DNA of 64,000 bases from Prostheceraeus crozeri (lineage: Eukaryota > Platyhelminthes > Polycladida > Euryleptidae), in contig CAJQUW010012516.1 in assembly GCA_907163375.1 (NCBI GenBank), positions 186,001 through 250,000 on the forward strand, in the 5' to 3' direction. The first letter of the stretch is position 1. Every line of letters starts with the position of its first letter. Shown here piece by piece: positions 1 through 12,984 of this stretch. Below the pieces are notes generated by a model, which saw only the letters and a list, made by a program, of their open reading frames with translations, was not told the origin of the DNA and did not search any database. The position numbers and the translations under genes were made by a program.

Positions 1-3000
1 TCTCCAAGGATCCATCTTAAAACATCAAAAATGCTGAAAAAATAAAAAATGAGCAAATCGCATTGTGCTAAATGGAGAGGAGATTTTATGTTGGTATATA
101 ACATAAGAAAAAAAGAGGACTGTGAAGCTCCAGTAAGTTAAACCTGGAAAATTCAACTCCTTTCTACTCTGTAAGATAGAAAACACTGCTGATTATGTGT
201 GTAACAATTATCATGCCAAAAAATTATCTTGATTCGAGACATCGTTTTATTAACTATCGCTAGAATACAGACGAATCAATGCGCTATGACGATGTTTCTT
301 AAATCTCAATGTGATGGGACCAACTTGTGATGACCTATTTTTTTTAACAAAGTTGATTTTACAGGACCTTCCTTATTTCCATTATAACCCTCTTATGCCA
401 GTGCTGGATAATTTGCTTTCGGGTTATAGCAGATTTTCGTAATTATGGCAACCAGTTTGAATTAGGCCTGTAACGCCATTACTTGACATGCGTGCAACCT
501 ATTGGCATGTCACTAGTCACAAATGAAAGGAAATGGTCGATTTCATACCTGTTCGCAATACATTATTGCGCCTTAAAATCATTCATTTTCGAGATATTGG
601 CCATTTTTATAATCATGGCCGCCATTTGGAAAGATGACGTCATAATTTGGCAACAGCTCATAGATGATTTTGGTGACTGACATCGATGATATCTGTTACA
701 TGTATACTTTCCAAAAATGCAAGTGGGCTCGCAGTTTTTTCGCTTGATGGCCGTTCCCGCCGGGTGTGAGTCGCATACATGACTTTATAGAGCTCTATAC
801 CAGCAAGGACCATCTCCCACGACGGGCTTGAGCTTTACTCAACCGATTGCGAACCGAGTAGACCGATCTCAGCAGCCCTCAACTTCATCATTTCCTATTC
901 AAATGTGACTGTTAATGTTTGTTGTATTATGTGCTGTGATAGTAATATTAGAATGGGTGAAATAGACTAGAAAATATTTGATACTTTTCAAGATGGATTT
1001 TATCGTAAAGCAAGTTTCGTTATTTCGGCCACCTCTGTCGGATTGAACCCGGAACGCCTTGAATTGTGGTTATTCAATAACTTTCACCCAGATAAAGCAC
1101 AATTAGAGCCCCTGAGCGCAAATAGCAAATCCTCTATTAGGACGCACGTATCTCAAATTTTAAAAGTGATGTACTTTTATGGACTTAGAGTTCGAGGTAA
1201 AGAGATAAAGTTCTTTGAAAAAGTATTTGGCGATGCATGTTAATATCGAATATGGCGATTGATGAAATTCAAAAGCAACAAGCTAGATTTAAAGAATATT
1301 GAATTATCAACAAAATGCTTTTCGAAACCAGTGAGTCATCTTCTCAACAGATTTAATGAATGGCTTGGATTAATTAAATTTCGAATCAGTGTGAATTATG
1401 AAACATCTTCGTAATAGTGCAATGAATATCTTGTTCAATCAACCAAATTTCATACAGAAAGACAAAAGAAGCAGTATCGATAATCTTTAAAAGCATCGAA
1501 AACATTTTTGCAGAAATTGCAAATTTCTCCTGCAGTTTGGATGTCTTTAAAGGGGATATGATGAATAAACTGAAGAAGCCCTTCAATATCCGCATTGCAA
1601 CTTTGCCATTTTTCTTATTAGATGATTGTTTTGTTCTAGGAAGGAATTAATTCTACGATACAATAATTAGTGAAACTCAACAAATGCAACAGAATTCGTT
1701 CAAAAAGAAGTACTGTTAGCTTGTATGAATGTCGTGAGGTATCTCTAGTTTACTTGAAGTTATTCACTTGCTTGGAGATTTGTCTTATTCATTCATGACT
1801 CATAACTGAGTAGTGAGATAATGCCGAGAGCGAATATAGGTTTTTAGTTCCGTATTTAGCCCGAAAAGAAGCTGCATTTAGTGCATAAAGGATTGATGTT
1901 CTTATGCAATTTCTGTCAATCATGATAGTTTGAAATGTAGCTGCAGACATTCTCCTGTCATTGCTTTGAGGCAGGAATTCTTCTGTTTCAAGTTTTTTTT
2001 ATAAAGTTTGTATAAAGTTATTTATCAATCCATTGCAACTTTCATTTATCATTTCATTTACCTACGCATTTAGTAATTTAATGATTTTTGATTTTTCTGC
2101 AACTCGTGTCCAATTTCAAAGTATCGACAATATCCTCAAATGTTTCAAAAGGTTCAGTATCAACATCCATTCAAGTGGTATTCTGAAGGCATTTTTTATA
2201 TTGCGCATCATTCAAGTATATTAGAAACGAATACGGGTATTTATACATATGTTTCTTCATGAACCACCTCCTCTTATAAAGTAGCGGCCATGGAGATCTT
2301 TACATGTATTTTCTCGAACCTTCAGAATTAGCTCTAGTAGAGGAAACTTCGATTATTTGTCTTAGCAAATGAAACTAATTTTCTACAACGGCTCCGGTTG
2401 GTTAATGTTCGACCTTGAACAAATGTTTGAATCACGATCTGATTCTTGTGAATAAGGTATCTATTAGGTACTTATCTATTAGGTATTAGGTATCTATCTA
2501 ATGTGCACAAAGTCTATTGGTCGATCATTTTCATTGACCACAGTTTCAAGTACTTGAGCTACCAAGATAAATGAGAGATTCAAGAAAGTCAAAATTTGTC
2601 TTGTCTGGCAGTCATAAGTTAGATTCATATTCTTTAATGATAAGCTTCACTATTTCAAAATAATGCTGCTTGATTTCTTAAACATGCTGCTTGAGCTCTT
2701 GCCTTGAACTTATACAGCATTGTAACTTGTAGATGAAATGTATGCGAATTATCTCTGTTGATGTTGGTAATCATATGTATGAGCATAAACAATGCTTTAG
2801 GAAGGATAAAAAAATTAGTGCACTGGCATTCGAAAAAAATGAGCATTCGAATATTCGGAAATGATGACGAGCGAATATTCTAATATATTTGAATATCTGG
2901 TATATTTTTAGTTGTCGATTTAAAATAAACTTCAGAATAAACACAATATCAAAGAAAGCATTTCAATTTTTGAAGATTGTTTTAGAGTTTTAAAAAAGCT

Positions 3001-5836
3001 AACATAAGCCAGCCTAAAATAAGCACATGTACATAAGTTCCGTTCGCTATTTATGATCATCTAATATCTGCTAACACTACTTGTTGCCGTATAATTTCAG
3101 CATTTAGAATCACGACATAGGCTACTAGCCATAACTTGATTGTTCTTCGATTATCATAAAAATACCTTCTATATAAATATTAAAGTAATTTACATTCGAT
3201 TTGAGATATTTCCAACACAAATAACAGCACCCTGAAAATTCTAAAATTTTCTTGGTTGTCAGGCAACATTAAAATTCAGGAATTTTAAAAAATGTAATAA
3301 TATTTATATTGTGCTTTCAAAATTTAACTGACAATAAAATCCAAACTCTACCTATTGAATATCCAGAATAAAAACAAACTTATCAAAGTATTAGCTAATT
3401 CATAAGTCTATAAGATTTCATTAAGGAAATGCACGATCCTCACAGTCTGCGGCTTAAGAGCGTTCCTGCGATGAGAAACTATCAAACCGACCAGCTTGCC
3501 TGTAGCCATACTCTATGCCTGTAGCTGTGCAGTCAGTGACTGCATACAGTAGCCTACCCACTTTGTGAACGCCTGAAAATGATCTGCCATGCCGAACGGT
3601 GACAACAATTCCAAAATGTATTTACTTTCATGATCATTAACTAATTGGGATCTTCTGTAGAATCTTTCCCCAGTAATTCAAAAGCCTGCAAAAGTAATGC
3701 AGATAATCTGCCAGTCAATCATCAGGGAGTTTTATTGTATTTGGCGGTATGTAATCGATGCATCATGTCCCCATGAATCCGCAAGCGTTGAGTGTTGTGT
3801 GCTACCATGTATTATGATGATATTTGATGACTTATCATCGATTATGCTCCTTCAAAAATAAAGTGCAGTCCACCAATTACCTAGAACCACTGATTTTATC
3901 AGCGAATTCTCTAGTTTATTAGAGGACACACTGTAACGGATATATCAGACTCGCCATGAACATGCCAAGTTTGATCACGTTTTTACCGTACAGTTGTTTA
4001 CTACATAATGATAGAACATGTTCAAATGCGCATCACATGCAGCTTCATGTAATTGAATTTTAGTATTGTTAAATGTATTATGTTGAAGTTGATATAATAG
4101 TGGCGGGCAGATTCTAAAGAAGATCCTTTAGCTGATTCCAAAATTCGGTTTGTATTTACTAAAGAATTATTGGTGTATAGATTAAAGATCAAAATTGATA
4201 TATTTGGGTTATAATTCATTCAAAGTAAAATATTCAGTTGCTCAGGTTCTCTTCATGAAAATTATGTGGTAATGATACAGTTATCTCGAATATTCGAATG
4301 TTGGAATTACCATTCCAATATTCAAAAATGGAGGTTTAACTAGCGAATATTAGGATATTCGAATATTTAGGCAGAGAACTAAAAAAGCCATTTCCGATTA
4401 TTTCCTAAATGTGGAAAAAAATTCAAATGCGCTTTTTAAGAGCTTGTCACGCAGCTCTATAAATTTCTAAAAATATCCTATGGAGACAGAGGAGACTAAG
4501 ATGTCATGCTTAAAAGTCAACTATCTTATAGGCATTGTCGAATGATCGTGAAATCACTGAATCGTAAAGAATTTGTCGTATGAAAAAATATAAAAGCAAT
4601 AGTTGTTTGTATACTTAAACTGTCGGAAAAAAGGCTTTTATGCTGCACGACATGCTATTAGTGTGTTGTGTGCGCGTTGGTTGTATAGATCTCAAACTGT
4701 TGCGTTAACTGATGCATGATTTGTAATCTGCCTGCAGTCATACGATGGTTGCTACTTGGTTTGCAATGTATTGTTGAATATTTCATACTACTTATCATAC
4801 TGCAGCAATTGTTTGGTAACACATAATTATGAAGTTTAAAGGAAGGGTCCTACACAGAATGGTTAAATCATAGTGAAGAGGAAGAAAATTCGCTAAATTA
4901 TGTTTCCGCGAATTGAACGCATTTCGAAAGGATTATCAAGTTTCAAAGACAATGCGTTTCATGCGCTGAAAAAATCATAGGCAAGGATAAGGTTGAGTGT
5001 ATTCATCGCTGCGAAAACTCAGCATTTTATTCTAAGAGCCCATAACATATTCGATTAAAATATTGTCTTGAGCATGACGGCTCGACTATTTAATGATATG
5101 CGTCTCACAACGGAATCCAGTAGTTTGAAAGACATGTTTTGCACTTGATAACTATAAAGCTTTTTGCCCCTCACTTTTTCTCAGAAGGCATAAAATGCAT
5201 ATCACATCTATAAAATTATTGCGTTTTCATTGATATTTTTTGACATCTTTAAGCGATGCTAAACTTCCCAATCAGCACAATTAAATTATGGCTCAAGACA
5301 TTAATTTAATTCAGATGAAAACTAAATTCAATGATCGCTGTTGGCAATCAAATGAATATCAAATGAGTCTACTAGCGAAAATTCTCTATAAAAACTCTTT
5401 TTTTTCATTTCTCCCCTGTTTGCCATAATTTTCATGCAATATCCATCCTAAAACCATTTGTGGTATTGTTAATGTTAGTGCCTTATGCTAAGAACTTCTC
5501 TATGGAAGAATTAAAGAACACCCAGTTCTAAATTAAACAGGGGGATCGAAGATTGATGATAATTCAAAACCAAAGGGAATGTCAAGCTAACTTATGACAG
5601 CACATTCCAATTAATTTCTACTCTCTTCACGGAGCTATTTTCAGGGAACTTAAACAAATATTCTGATATAACATAAGAATATATATAGAAATCTGGTGAC
5701 TACTGTGTTGATCGTCCACCCTACTGATCTGCATCGCATAAGCTATAGCCGCATGCACACGAATGCCTCTAGCTCAAAAAGCATGTGTCCTAATCAGTTG
5801 AGACTTTGCATGTGTATAGAAAAACGCTCCACGATT
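1..5836. other. AT-rich region without a recognisable gene
   Basis: No frame longer than about 70 codons here resembles a known family, and no paired inverted repeat or target duplication was found by eye. Two spots (about 2840-2900 and 4285-4365) are rich in the word GAATATTCGAATA. The short frame at 1043-1243 has a plausible composition but no recognisable motif, and I do not call it a gene. Introns or distal exons of a host gene cannot be excluded. Confidence 0.5.
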
Positions 5837-6918
5837 CAGGGCTGGAACCGGCCGTCGGACCGGCCGTAAATATTGAAGATCGGCTGCTCATTACGAGGTC
5901 GGCCGTCTATTCTCATTAGAACTATGTCGACCATTGATGACATTCATTCTAGAAATATTTGTCACATCCGCCAAAAGAAGTACAGCATTATAGAAGCATG
6001 TAAATATAGCATAATTTACATGACGTAAATATTGCGAACTGCGCGCTTCTTGAAAAATCATCTTCATATATTTATTCAAAGCCGTACACGGAGTATTTGG
6101 CTGTCAAACAAAAAAAATTGCTGATAGTTTGCGATGGCAAAGCAGTTCAGGTACTCAGAATAACCGCAATAAATTTTCAAACGTTTTATTGTTTATCCGG
6201 TTTTCGGGAATAATGTTCAAAGACACATGTATTTGGATGTACTTTGAGTACAATAATAAGCTTAGGCATAAAATCTACTGTTGAATTATCGGTTGCTTTT
6301 GTTCGAGGATGCTGATTGCAACTGAGGCTTGTTCTTCGTAATGTGGATTACGAGGCTCTCATAGTTGGTAGCAGCGACAGAAGCGATTACATATCGACAC
6401 AAATGTTAACTTACACATGTAGTTACAAACATCTCAGATATGAAGTGCTACACATGAAGTACAAACATGTACTTCCTCTCAGATAAAGTTTCCTAGAATT
6501 GCATGTTTTCGCCCTATATGAATTTTGTAAGCATTGTGTATTCCCTAGCCTATCCGTCGTAAAATTATCTTGAATAACTTCTTGCGCGCGTTTCTGCTAA
6601 TTTTTTTTCTATACGCGCAAAAAATATATTATCTAAGTACGAATAGTATTTGTCTAATTACGTGATTGAAGATAAACTGGATGGAAATTGATGAAATCCG
6701 TACCCGTTGGCTTCATCGGGAGCTTGCTTATTCGGAGAACCGATAGACCTACAGTATGCTACGTAGAAATCGAATTGCACCTAGCAGTCTAAGTTAAGTC
6801 CACTGCCAGTCTTAATTGTTTAGTTGGCTGCAGACACGCCCGGCTAGCCCTGGTCGGTATTGATTACATCCATAGCTGGCCTGGACGGCCGACAAAACTC
6901 TAGCCGGTTCCAACCCTG
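5837..6918. mobile_element. Non-autonomous hAT-like element
   Basis: The left end starts CAGGGCTGGAACCGGC and the right end finishes GCCGGTTCCAACCCTG, inverted repeats differing at about one position. CAGRG-type termini are typical of hAT transposons. The 8 bases outside each end are ccacgatt and ccgcgaag; five of eight agree, so the target duplication is only weakly supported. No transposase is visible inside. The GGCCGG-rich subterminal DNA at 5845-5905 and 6830-6905 differs strongly in base composition from the surroundings. Confidence 0.6.
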
Positions 6919-7479
6919 CCGCGAAGTGTATATCTGCAGTTTTGTGAATTGTTAGGCTTCATGTAAATTCGAAAAAGTGAAAAAGGGATGGCCTATAAAG
7001 TGGATTGCTGATGGGATGAATTAGGAGGCCGCAAGGAATGGATCTCATTTTCGTGTCATATTCTCATTAAACTATGAGATACCATTTTTCCTCAAGTCGA
7101 CATACTGTTTTAATATTCATGGTCGATTAACAAGTTTTACACACCCCAGTAAGGAGTGACGGAGATTTGAAAATATTAGTTTTTGGTTAGACAGTGCGCA
7201 TTGCAAATCGTTGATGACATTTAATCACTTAAGAGTGAGTGAACATTATAAGCAGGGATATGTTGTTGTTGTCGTCCACTTTTTGCCAGTGTCATGAAAA
7301 CATAACGGCAGGACTGACGCCGACCACCTAATTTTATGCATGTAAATAACTGCTTACTGGAAGCATCATCACTTGCTGGACTCATCAATTTGCACTGAAG
7401 TAAATCGCAAACTCGTTATGATGCGCTGAAGTTCATATTCATTCCCGCTTTAAATGACTTACAGGAATAAAATAGATTT
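6919..7479. other. Unannotated spacer
   Basis: AT-rich DNA between a hAT-like element and a SINE. No coding frame, repeat or RNA gene could be supported. Confidence 0.4.
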
Positions 7480-7687
7480 CCTTGTTTATACACGGGAGCA
7501 CATCCGGCGACACACCGCTCTTCCATGTGGCCGAGCTGCATTTATCCCATTCTCATTCTTTCGCGCTGAGTGTTAAGCAAGAATGCAGAGTGCACCCATT
7601 TTAAAAGTCTTAGGTTTGACCCGACTTAGATTTGAACCCAGGTCTATCGAACGAAGAGCGAACACTCCACCACTGCGCCGGCAGAAT
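7480..7687 (-). repeat. tRNA-derived SINE, copy 1
   Basis: Read on the minus strand, the 5' head has an A-box-like segment (GCGCAGTGGTGGAGTG) followed about 40 bases later by a B-box-like GGTTCAAATC, the two internal Pol III promoter elements of tRNA genes. A tRNA-unrelated body of about 140 bases follows. A second, diverged copy lies at 19477-19693 in the same orientation, which shows this is a dispersed family and not a single tRNA gene. The tail family was not recognised. Confidence rests on the box spacing and the two copies. Confidence 0.7.
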
Positions 7688-8211
7688 ATCTAATTACAAT
7701 TAGCACATGGGTTGACTAGAGCTTCAGTCGTGGCTGGCATCGCTTCGTCGTCTTTCATTGTAGAAATATGACGGTGTTTTAAAGCCTGTGGCAACACAAC
7801 ACTTGCAGTATGATAAGATAATCTTTCTCAATGCTTCGTGACAGTATTATTTCAAACCATTGATCGGTCAAGCTTTTTGAATTAGAAGAATGTTATTTTA
7901 GACACAGCCCCTTGTGCGGCTAAGGCACAGAGACACTTTCATTAGCGCGTGTGTTAATCTAGAGCGGACACAATCCTATTCCAGCCATTGTAAGCAATGG
8001 TAGCAAGCGATAGAGAATGACATAGATCTTCTTCTCTATTTGACTTATGTGATTGGCCAAGTTCGCGCATTGCAGAAGTCGCTCTTATCAGAGAATTTTC
8101 AGCGGTCAGATTACAGGTATGCCTGTCAAGTGAAAAAGTATATATATTCAACCCAAATTCTCCTTGTTTGTGATAAATTCATCAAAAGGAAATATTATTT
8201 ACACTCTCGAC

Positions 8212-8731
8212 CACAGAATTAGATTGTTTAAGCGCATCACCTTGCTAGAAATGCAAACTGATTCAAAACGATGGCACATGCAGGAACTTACTAAGTGGGC
8301 AAAATGAAATTTTTAATGCCTTACAGAGATAGGAAAAACAACCGTGCGCCGCTTGCGGATTGCTGTGAACTCCTTCAAAATACTTCGATCGCCACGATTC
8401 TTTCAGATTTGAAGAATTCAGATCATTGCGCAAAAGTTTTCTCGATGATGTTGGGCCCTCCGATCATTATTAGAAAAGATAGCAGGCGCACGAAAAAACG
8501 TTCACAAACTTCTCTGTAGAACTTGACATCGACTGCGTCTCTTTGCTGTGTGATCCGGTTGATAACAGTCAACAAAACTTCATATAATTTGGCGTGTTTA
8601 ATGTTGAGCTGGCTGCTCATTGTTCGATTGCTATGGTATTATGTCAGCGGATTGTGCAATTCATTAGCGTTTCATGTTCCAATGTTTCCCTTCTAGTCAA
8701 ACAGAAGAAGAGACGACCTGTCTAATTCTGT
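8212..8731 (+). repeat. CAGAATTAGA-ended repeat family, copy A
   Basis: A unit of about 520 bases starting CACAGAATTAGAT and ending GTCTAATTCTGT, so its ends are short inverted repeats. Related units occur inverted at 11976-12448 and 11449-11975, and a diverged copy lies at about 50765-51400. Short open frames recur in the copies on both strands, but they are not maintained across the diverged copies, so I do not call a protein. It is probably a non-autonomous DNA transposon of unknown superfamily. Confidence 0.65.
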
Positions 8732-8936
8732 TGGTGATAAAGAGAAATGTAGTTGATCAAATTTTTTAGGAGCACAATCACCATTGTCGAGAAAAACCTA
8801 ATTTATTGGTAGCTCCATACGTATTTATATTTTGATCCGAGTAAAATACAATCTTTCAAAAATATATATATATATATATATATATGCACTGATCTTCGGC
8901 CTTGCGCCTTCGTGGTGCGGTGTTGAGATTGTATTT
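8732..8936 (+). repeat. Spacer repeat with (TA)n microsatellite
   Basis: Contains a block (about 8792-8856, starting GAGAAAAACCTAATTTATTG) that occurs twice more, at about 11071-11133 and, inverted, at about 11272-11345. A dinucleotide TA run lies near 8862-8884. It is followed by an arm that resembles 11120-11165 inverted. Together these mark a foldback-type repeat, here joined to copies of the CAGAATTAGA family. Confidence 0.5.
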
Positions 8937-9049
8937 TTTTCGATTGCTATGGTATTATGTCAGCGGATTGTGCCGATTCATTAGCGTTTCATGTTCCAAT
9001 GCTTCCTTTCTAGTCAAGCAGAAGAAGAGACGACCTGTCTAATTCTGTG
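8937..9049 (+). repeat. Partial CAGAATTAGA-family unit
   Basis: Repeats the last 113 bases of the unit at 8212-8731 with a few substitutions, including the terminal CTAATTCTGTG. The spacer repeat 8732-8936 is therefore bracketed by two copies of the same 3' end. Confidence 0.65.
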
Positions 9050-10032
9050 CTCTCGACTCTTCACGATCTGCATTTACTGACCGCGTGCGTTCAATGTGTT
9101 GTCAATGTTCTGGTTATTCAGAATTCAGGCTTGAATTTGCATAACACTCGATGGGAAATTGATCTTATTGCCCTTTGAGACTATTTCCGGTCGTGAACCT
9201 CAGTATTGAGGAAAGTCATCTATCGACCTAGACACGCAGACAAAGTAATTCATCTCTTTGCATTAAGGCAATTAAGTTTTAACATTGCTGACAAAATAGG
9301 CAGAAAAACAACCTCAATTTCTTTTTTCGTGTACATGTATATTTGCATAAACTGCCTGCCGAGCAAAAATTTATCCATTAGGTGTCTGTCTAATAAATAT
9401 CCGTCACAGATTAACTATCTAACAAATAATCTAATTAGATATCTGGTAATCGCAAAGGTGTGGATGCTGTATTTGTTGGATTTTCGTGCATTCGCCGGTA
9501 AAATCCTGTTTGTTGGGTAGAAGCTCACAGTTATCATAGGACTTCTTGCAACATGCAGGTCGGCAAGCTACTGGAAAGTATTGATATGATGCAAGTCGAT
9601 GCTGTATTGAATGTATGACATTAGGTGCTAAAAACTTCACAACTGGATTAATTAATATCAGCAGAATGAAAAATTAATAAAATATGCGCTGCTAATTTAC
9701 ATTGATGCAGAAAAATGCTTTCCTCTTCTAGGCACTATATTGCATTTAGATACTAATTGATCAAATTTGTCTGTATTGACCACTAGCTGTCGCGTACAAA
9801 CATCAAACAAACATACAGCTGCAATTAAGTGAAAATTGGCTGAGAGAAATTCTTTTACAAAGTAGCATGTTTGCATTGTAGTATTTTGCAGCAGTTTCAG
9901 ATCACGAATGCTAATGGATACCAAATGACTAAAGCTCAGATTGCACATAGAAGCGTACCGGCACATAAAATCATAGCAGATCTTATAAGGACGTTGCAAA
10001 AATTGCATGGACAGGATAGAAGCACGCTCAAT
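9050..10032. other. Unannotated spacer
   Basis: Two overlapping open frames of about 100-150 codons occur here (9206-9520 plus, 9697-10146 minus), but neither shows a recognisable domain. The longer one runs into the hAT-like end at 10033. I read them as chance frames. Confidence 0.4.
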
Positions 10033-10804
10033 CAGGCCCGTAACTAGATCCGATCTACAGGGGGGATGACCCCTAAAGGAGAGAAAGTTGATGTGAACAT
10101 CATTAACCATGAGAAGACTACAATCTTGAATTAATAGTATCTGCATTTGTAGTTTAAATGATTGTTATTATTTAAGTTAATTAATTATGTAATGAAAGAC
10201 TCTAATGCATGATAATGCAAACTCCCGTATACACTGTATATTGTGTCAACCTTTTCTTACAATGATCAACTATCGCACATGCTTATACATGAAATTACAA
10301 GTTGTATAATTACTCGAAAAAGCATTATGAATATGATGTAACTAACTAACCTAACTTTGTTCGAATGTATTACATTATATCAGATGATTTAAGAATGCAT
10401 GAAGCCTTTTTCTATGTGATAATAAGTTTGAGTATTAAATCACATGATCTTGCAGTACATGATCACTTCACAAATGATATACCTGAAGGATATAGATAGA
10501 ATGTACTTTGATTTTTCTTCCAGAATAATAGTTAAAATCTGTACATTTCCGACATAAACAGCAAAGATGAGACGCACTGCGATGTAAACGTTGTTGTTTC
10601 TCTCCAACATTTGATCTGTGCCGACAAAGAATTCCGTTCTCGCCAGCCATCAATCAATTCCCCCTCCAATTTGTTCCCACTTCGACAATTTGATTGATTC
10701 GCATTATTGAACGTTTATTGATCATATAGACAACTATTTCAGCAGAGTAGGCACAAAAATTAACAAGAGGGCCTTCCCCCGAGGCCCCCGTGGCTACGGG
10801 CAGG
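10033..10804. mobile_element. Candidate hAT-like MITE
   Basis: The left end is CAGGCCCGTAACTAG and the inverted right end is CCTGCCCGTAGCCAC, a hAT-style terminus with a G-run just inside each end. The flanking octamers are cgctcaat (10025-10032) and cgcgcaat (10805-10812), seven of eight identical, as expected for an aged hAT target duplication. No transposase is present. The terminal mismatches lower confidence. Confidence 0.5.
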
Positions 10805-11065
10805 CGCGCAATTCTATTGCTGACGCCTTTCGATTCATGATGAGTCAAGCAAGAATGGACATACAATGGAAACAAAGGCATTCCTGCTTCGTTTGTCATC
10901 AGACAGAGTCCAGACAACAGCAATTAAATGAATGGTGGCAAAGAGAATTGCATTGATCTCAGCAGCTTATTATCCTCTGAGTGTCAGTAAAAAGTGTCAG
11001 CTAAATTGAACAAGGCGCACGCAGAGGATGATAAGCTGATGAGATCAATGCATTCCTCTTTATCA

Positions 11066-11350
11066 TTGTCGAGAAAAACCAAATTTATTGGTAGCTCCGT
11101 GCGTATTTTGATCCGAGTAAAATACAATCTCAACACCACACCACGAAGGCGCACGGCCGAAGATCAATGCATATATATAAATATATATGCAATCTTAAAA
11201 TAAATATAAATCTTAAAATAAATATAAGCTTATATGCAATCTTAAAATATATGTATGTATACATATATTTTAAGATTGTATTTTTCTCGGATCAAAATAT
11301 AAATACGTATAGAGCTACCAATAAATTAGGTTTTTCTCGACAATGGTGAT
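11066..11350. repeat. Foldback repeat with AT-rich loop
   Basis: About 70 bases at 11066-11136 recur inverted at 11272-11350 (block GAGAAAAACC to AAAATACAATCT). The loop carries several copies of a short word, CTTAAAATA. The transcript of either strand could fold into a hairpin. The same block is found at 8785-8856. Confidence 0.65.
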
Positions 11351-11401
11351 TGTGCTCCTAAAAAAATTGATCAACTACATTTCTCTTTATCACCCACAGA
11401 A

Positions 11402-12448
11402 TTAGACAAGTCGTCTCTTCTTCTGTTTGACTAGACAGGAAACATTGGAACCACAGAATTAGACAGGTCGTCTCTTCTTCCGTTTGACTAGAAGGGAAAC
11501 ATTGGAACATGTAACGTAAATGAAATAGCACAATCTGCTGACTAAATACCATAGAGATCGAACAATGAGCAGTCAGTTCAACATTAAACACGCAAAATTG
11601 TGAAACGTTTCAGTGACTGTTATCAACCGGATCACACAGCAAAGAGAAACAGACGATGTCAAGTTCTACAGAGAAGTTTGTGAACGTTTTTTCATGCGCC
11701 TGCTAAATATTTTTAAAATGATTGGAGTGCCCAACATTATCGAGAAAACTTTTGCGCAATGATCTGAATTCTTCGAATCTGAAGGAGTCGTGGCGATCTG
11801 AGCATTTTGAAGGAATTCAGAGCAATCCGCAAGCTACGAACGACCATTTTTTCTATCTCTGTAAGGTATCAAAAATTTCTTTTTGCCCACTTATGAAGTT
11901 CCTGCATGTGTCATCGTTTTGAATCATTCTGCACTTCTACAAAGTGATACGATTAAACAATCTAATTCTGTGATTGGAACATGAAACGCTAATGAATTGG
12001 CACAATCCGCTGACTTAATACCATGGCAATCGAACAATGAGCAGCCAATTCAACATAAAACACGCCAAATTATATGAAGTTTTGTTGACTGTTATCAACC
12101 GGATCACACAGCAAAGAGACGCAGTCGATGTCAAGTTCTACAGAGAAGTTTGTGAACGTTTTTCGTGCGCCTGCTATCTTTTCTAATAATGATCGGAGGG
12201 CCCAACATCATCGAGAAAACTTTTGCGCAATGATCTGAATTCTTCAAATCTGAAAGAATCGTGGCGATCGAAGTATTTTGAAGGAGTTCACAGCAATCCG
12301 CAAGCGGCGCACGGTTGTTTTTCCTATCTCTGTAAGGCATTAAAAATTTCATTTTGCCCACTTAGTAAGTTCCTGCATGTGCCATCGTTTTGAATCAGTT
12401 TGCATTTCTAGCAAGGTGATGCGCTTAAACAATCAAATTCTCTGTTAT
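11402..12448 (-). repeat. CAGAATTAGA repeat family, tandem copies B1 and B2
   Basis: On the minus strand two tandem units (12448-11976 and 11975-11449) and a short third end (11448-11402) repeat the unit seen at 8212-8731. B1 is very close to copy A (for example, the short frame at 12131-12361 minus repeats the first 67 residues of the one at 8295-8519 plus). B2 is more diverged. A and B face each other across about 2.3 kb. Confidence 0.7.
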
Positions 12449-12984
12449 CACCATTCACTAAATTGCTATTGTCTGATGCTGCACGAAGTAAGATTATTGA
12501 AGTCTTTTGTTTCCATTCTTTGTCCGTTCTTTTCTGACTCATCAAAGATCGAAAGGTGTCAACAATAAAGTTGCAAGTGTAAAAGCAGCCTTAATATATC
12601 AAGGGACTAGAACAGACATGCACATTGAAAACCAACATTGTGGACATGTGTTGTCATGCCACCTGCACCTGAACACTGGGCGGCTTTCGGTAGTTGACAA
12701 TGGTTAGGCACCGGTACCATATTTAGTGTTGTGCCTACTTTCTAAAGATTCTGAAAGTACTGTACAAAATACCTGCAACTATTGCTTGTTTCTCGAATTC
12801 TACTATTTTTAGGATCCTGCAACTGCGCTGACATATATCAGCGCCTCGCCAATCAGCTGAAATCCATTCTAGTCGAAATATGGATTTAGCAATTACTCAT
12901 GGCAGAGCCTAATAAGGTATTCTAGAATTCGTTGCTTGAACATGCATCGATCAATTTCTTTGTAAAGCAGTGTGCATGTGCTCG
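12449..12984. other. Unannotated spacer
   Basis: No supported gene or repeat. Short open frames here have no family resemblance. Confidence 0.35.

Noticed and set aside
8295-8519. 75-codon frame recurring at 12131-12361 (minus)
   Set aside because: It recurs because the surrounding repeat is duplicated. Diverged copies B2 and C do not keep the frame.
8860-8886. Possible CRISPR-like or regulatory meaning of short regular repeats
   Set aside because: It is a plain TA microsatellite. No repeat-spacer array occurs anywhere in the window, and the DNA is eukaryotic.
9697-10146. 149-codon minus-strand frame
   Set aside because: No recognisable motif, unusual residue mix, and its N-terminal part lies inside a candidate hAT MITE.
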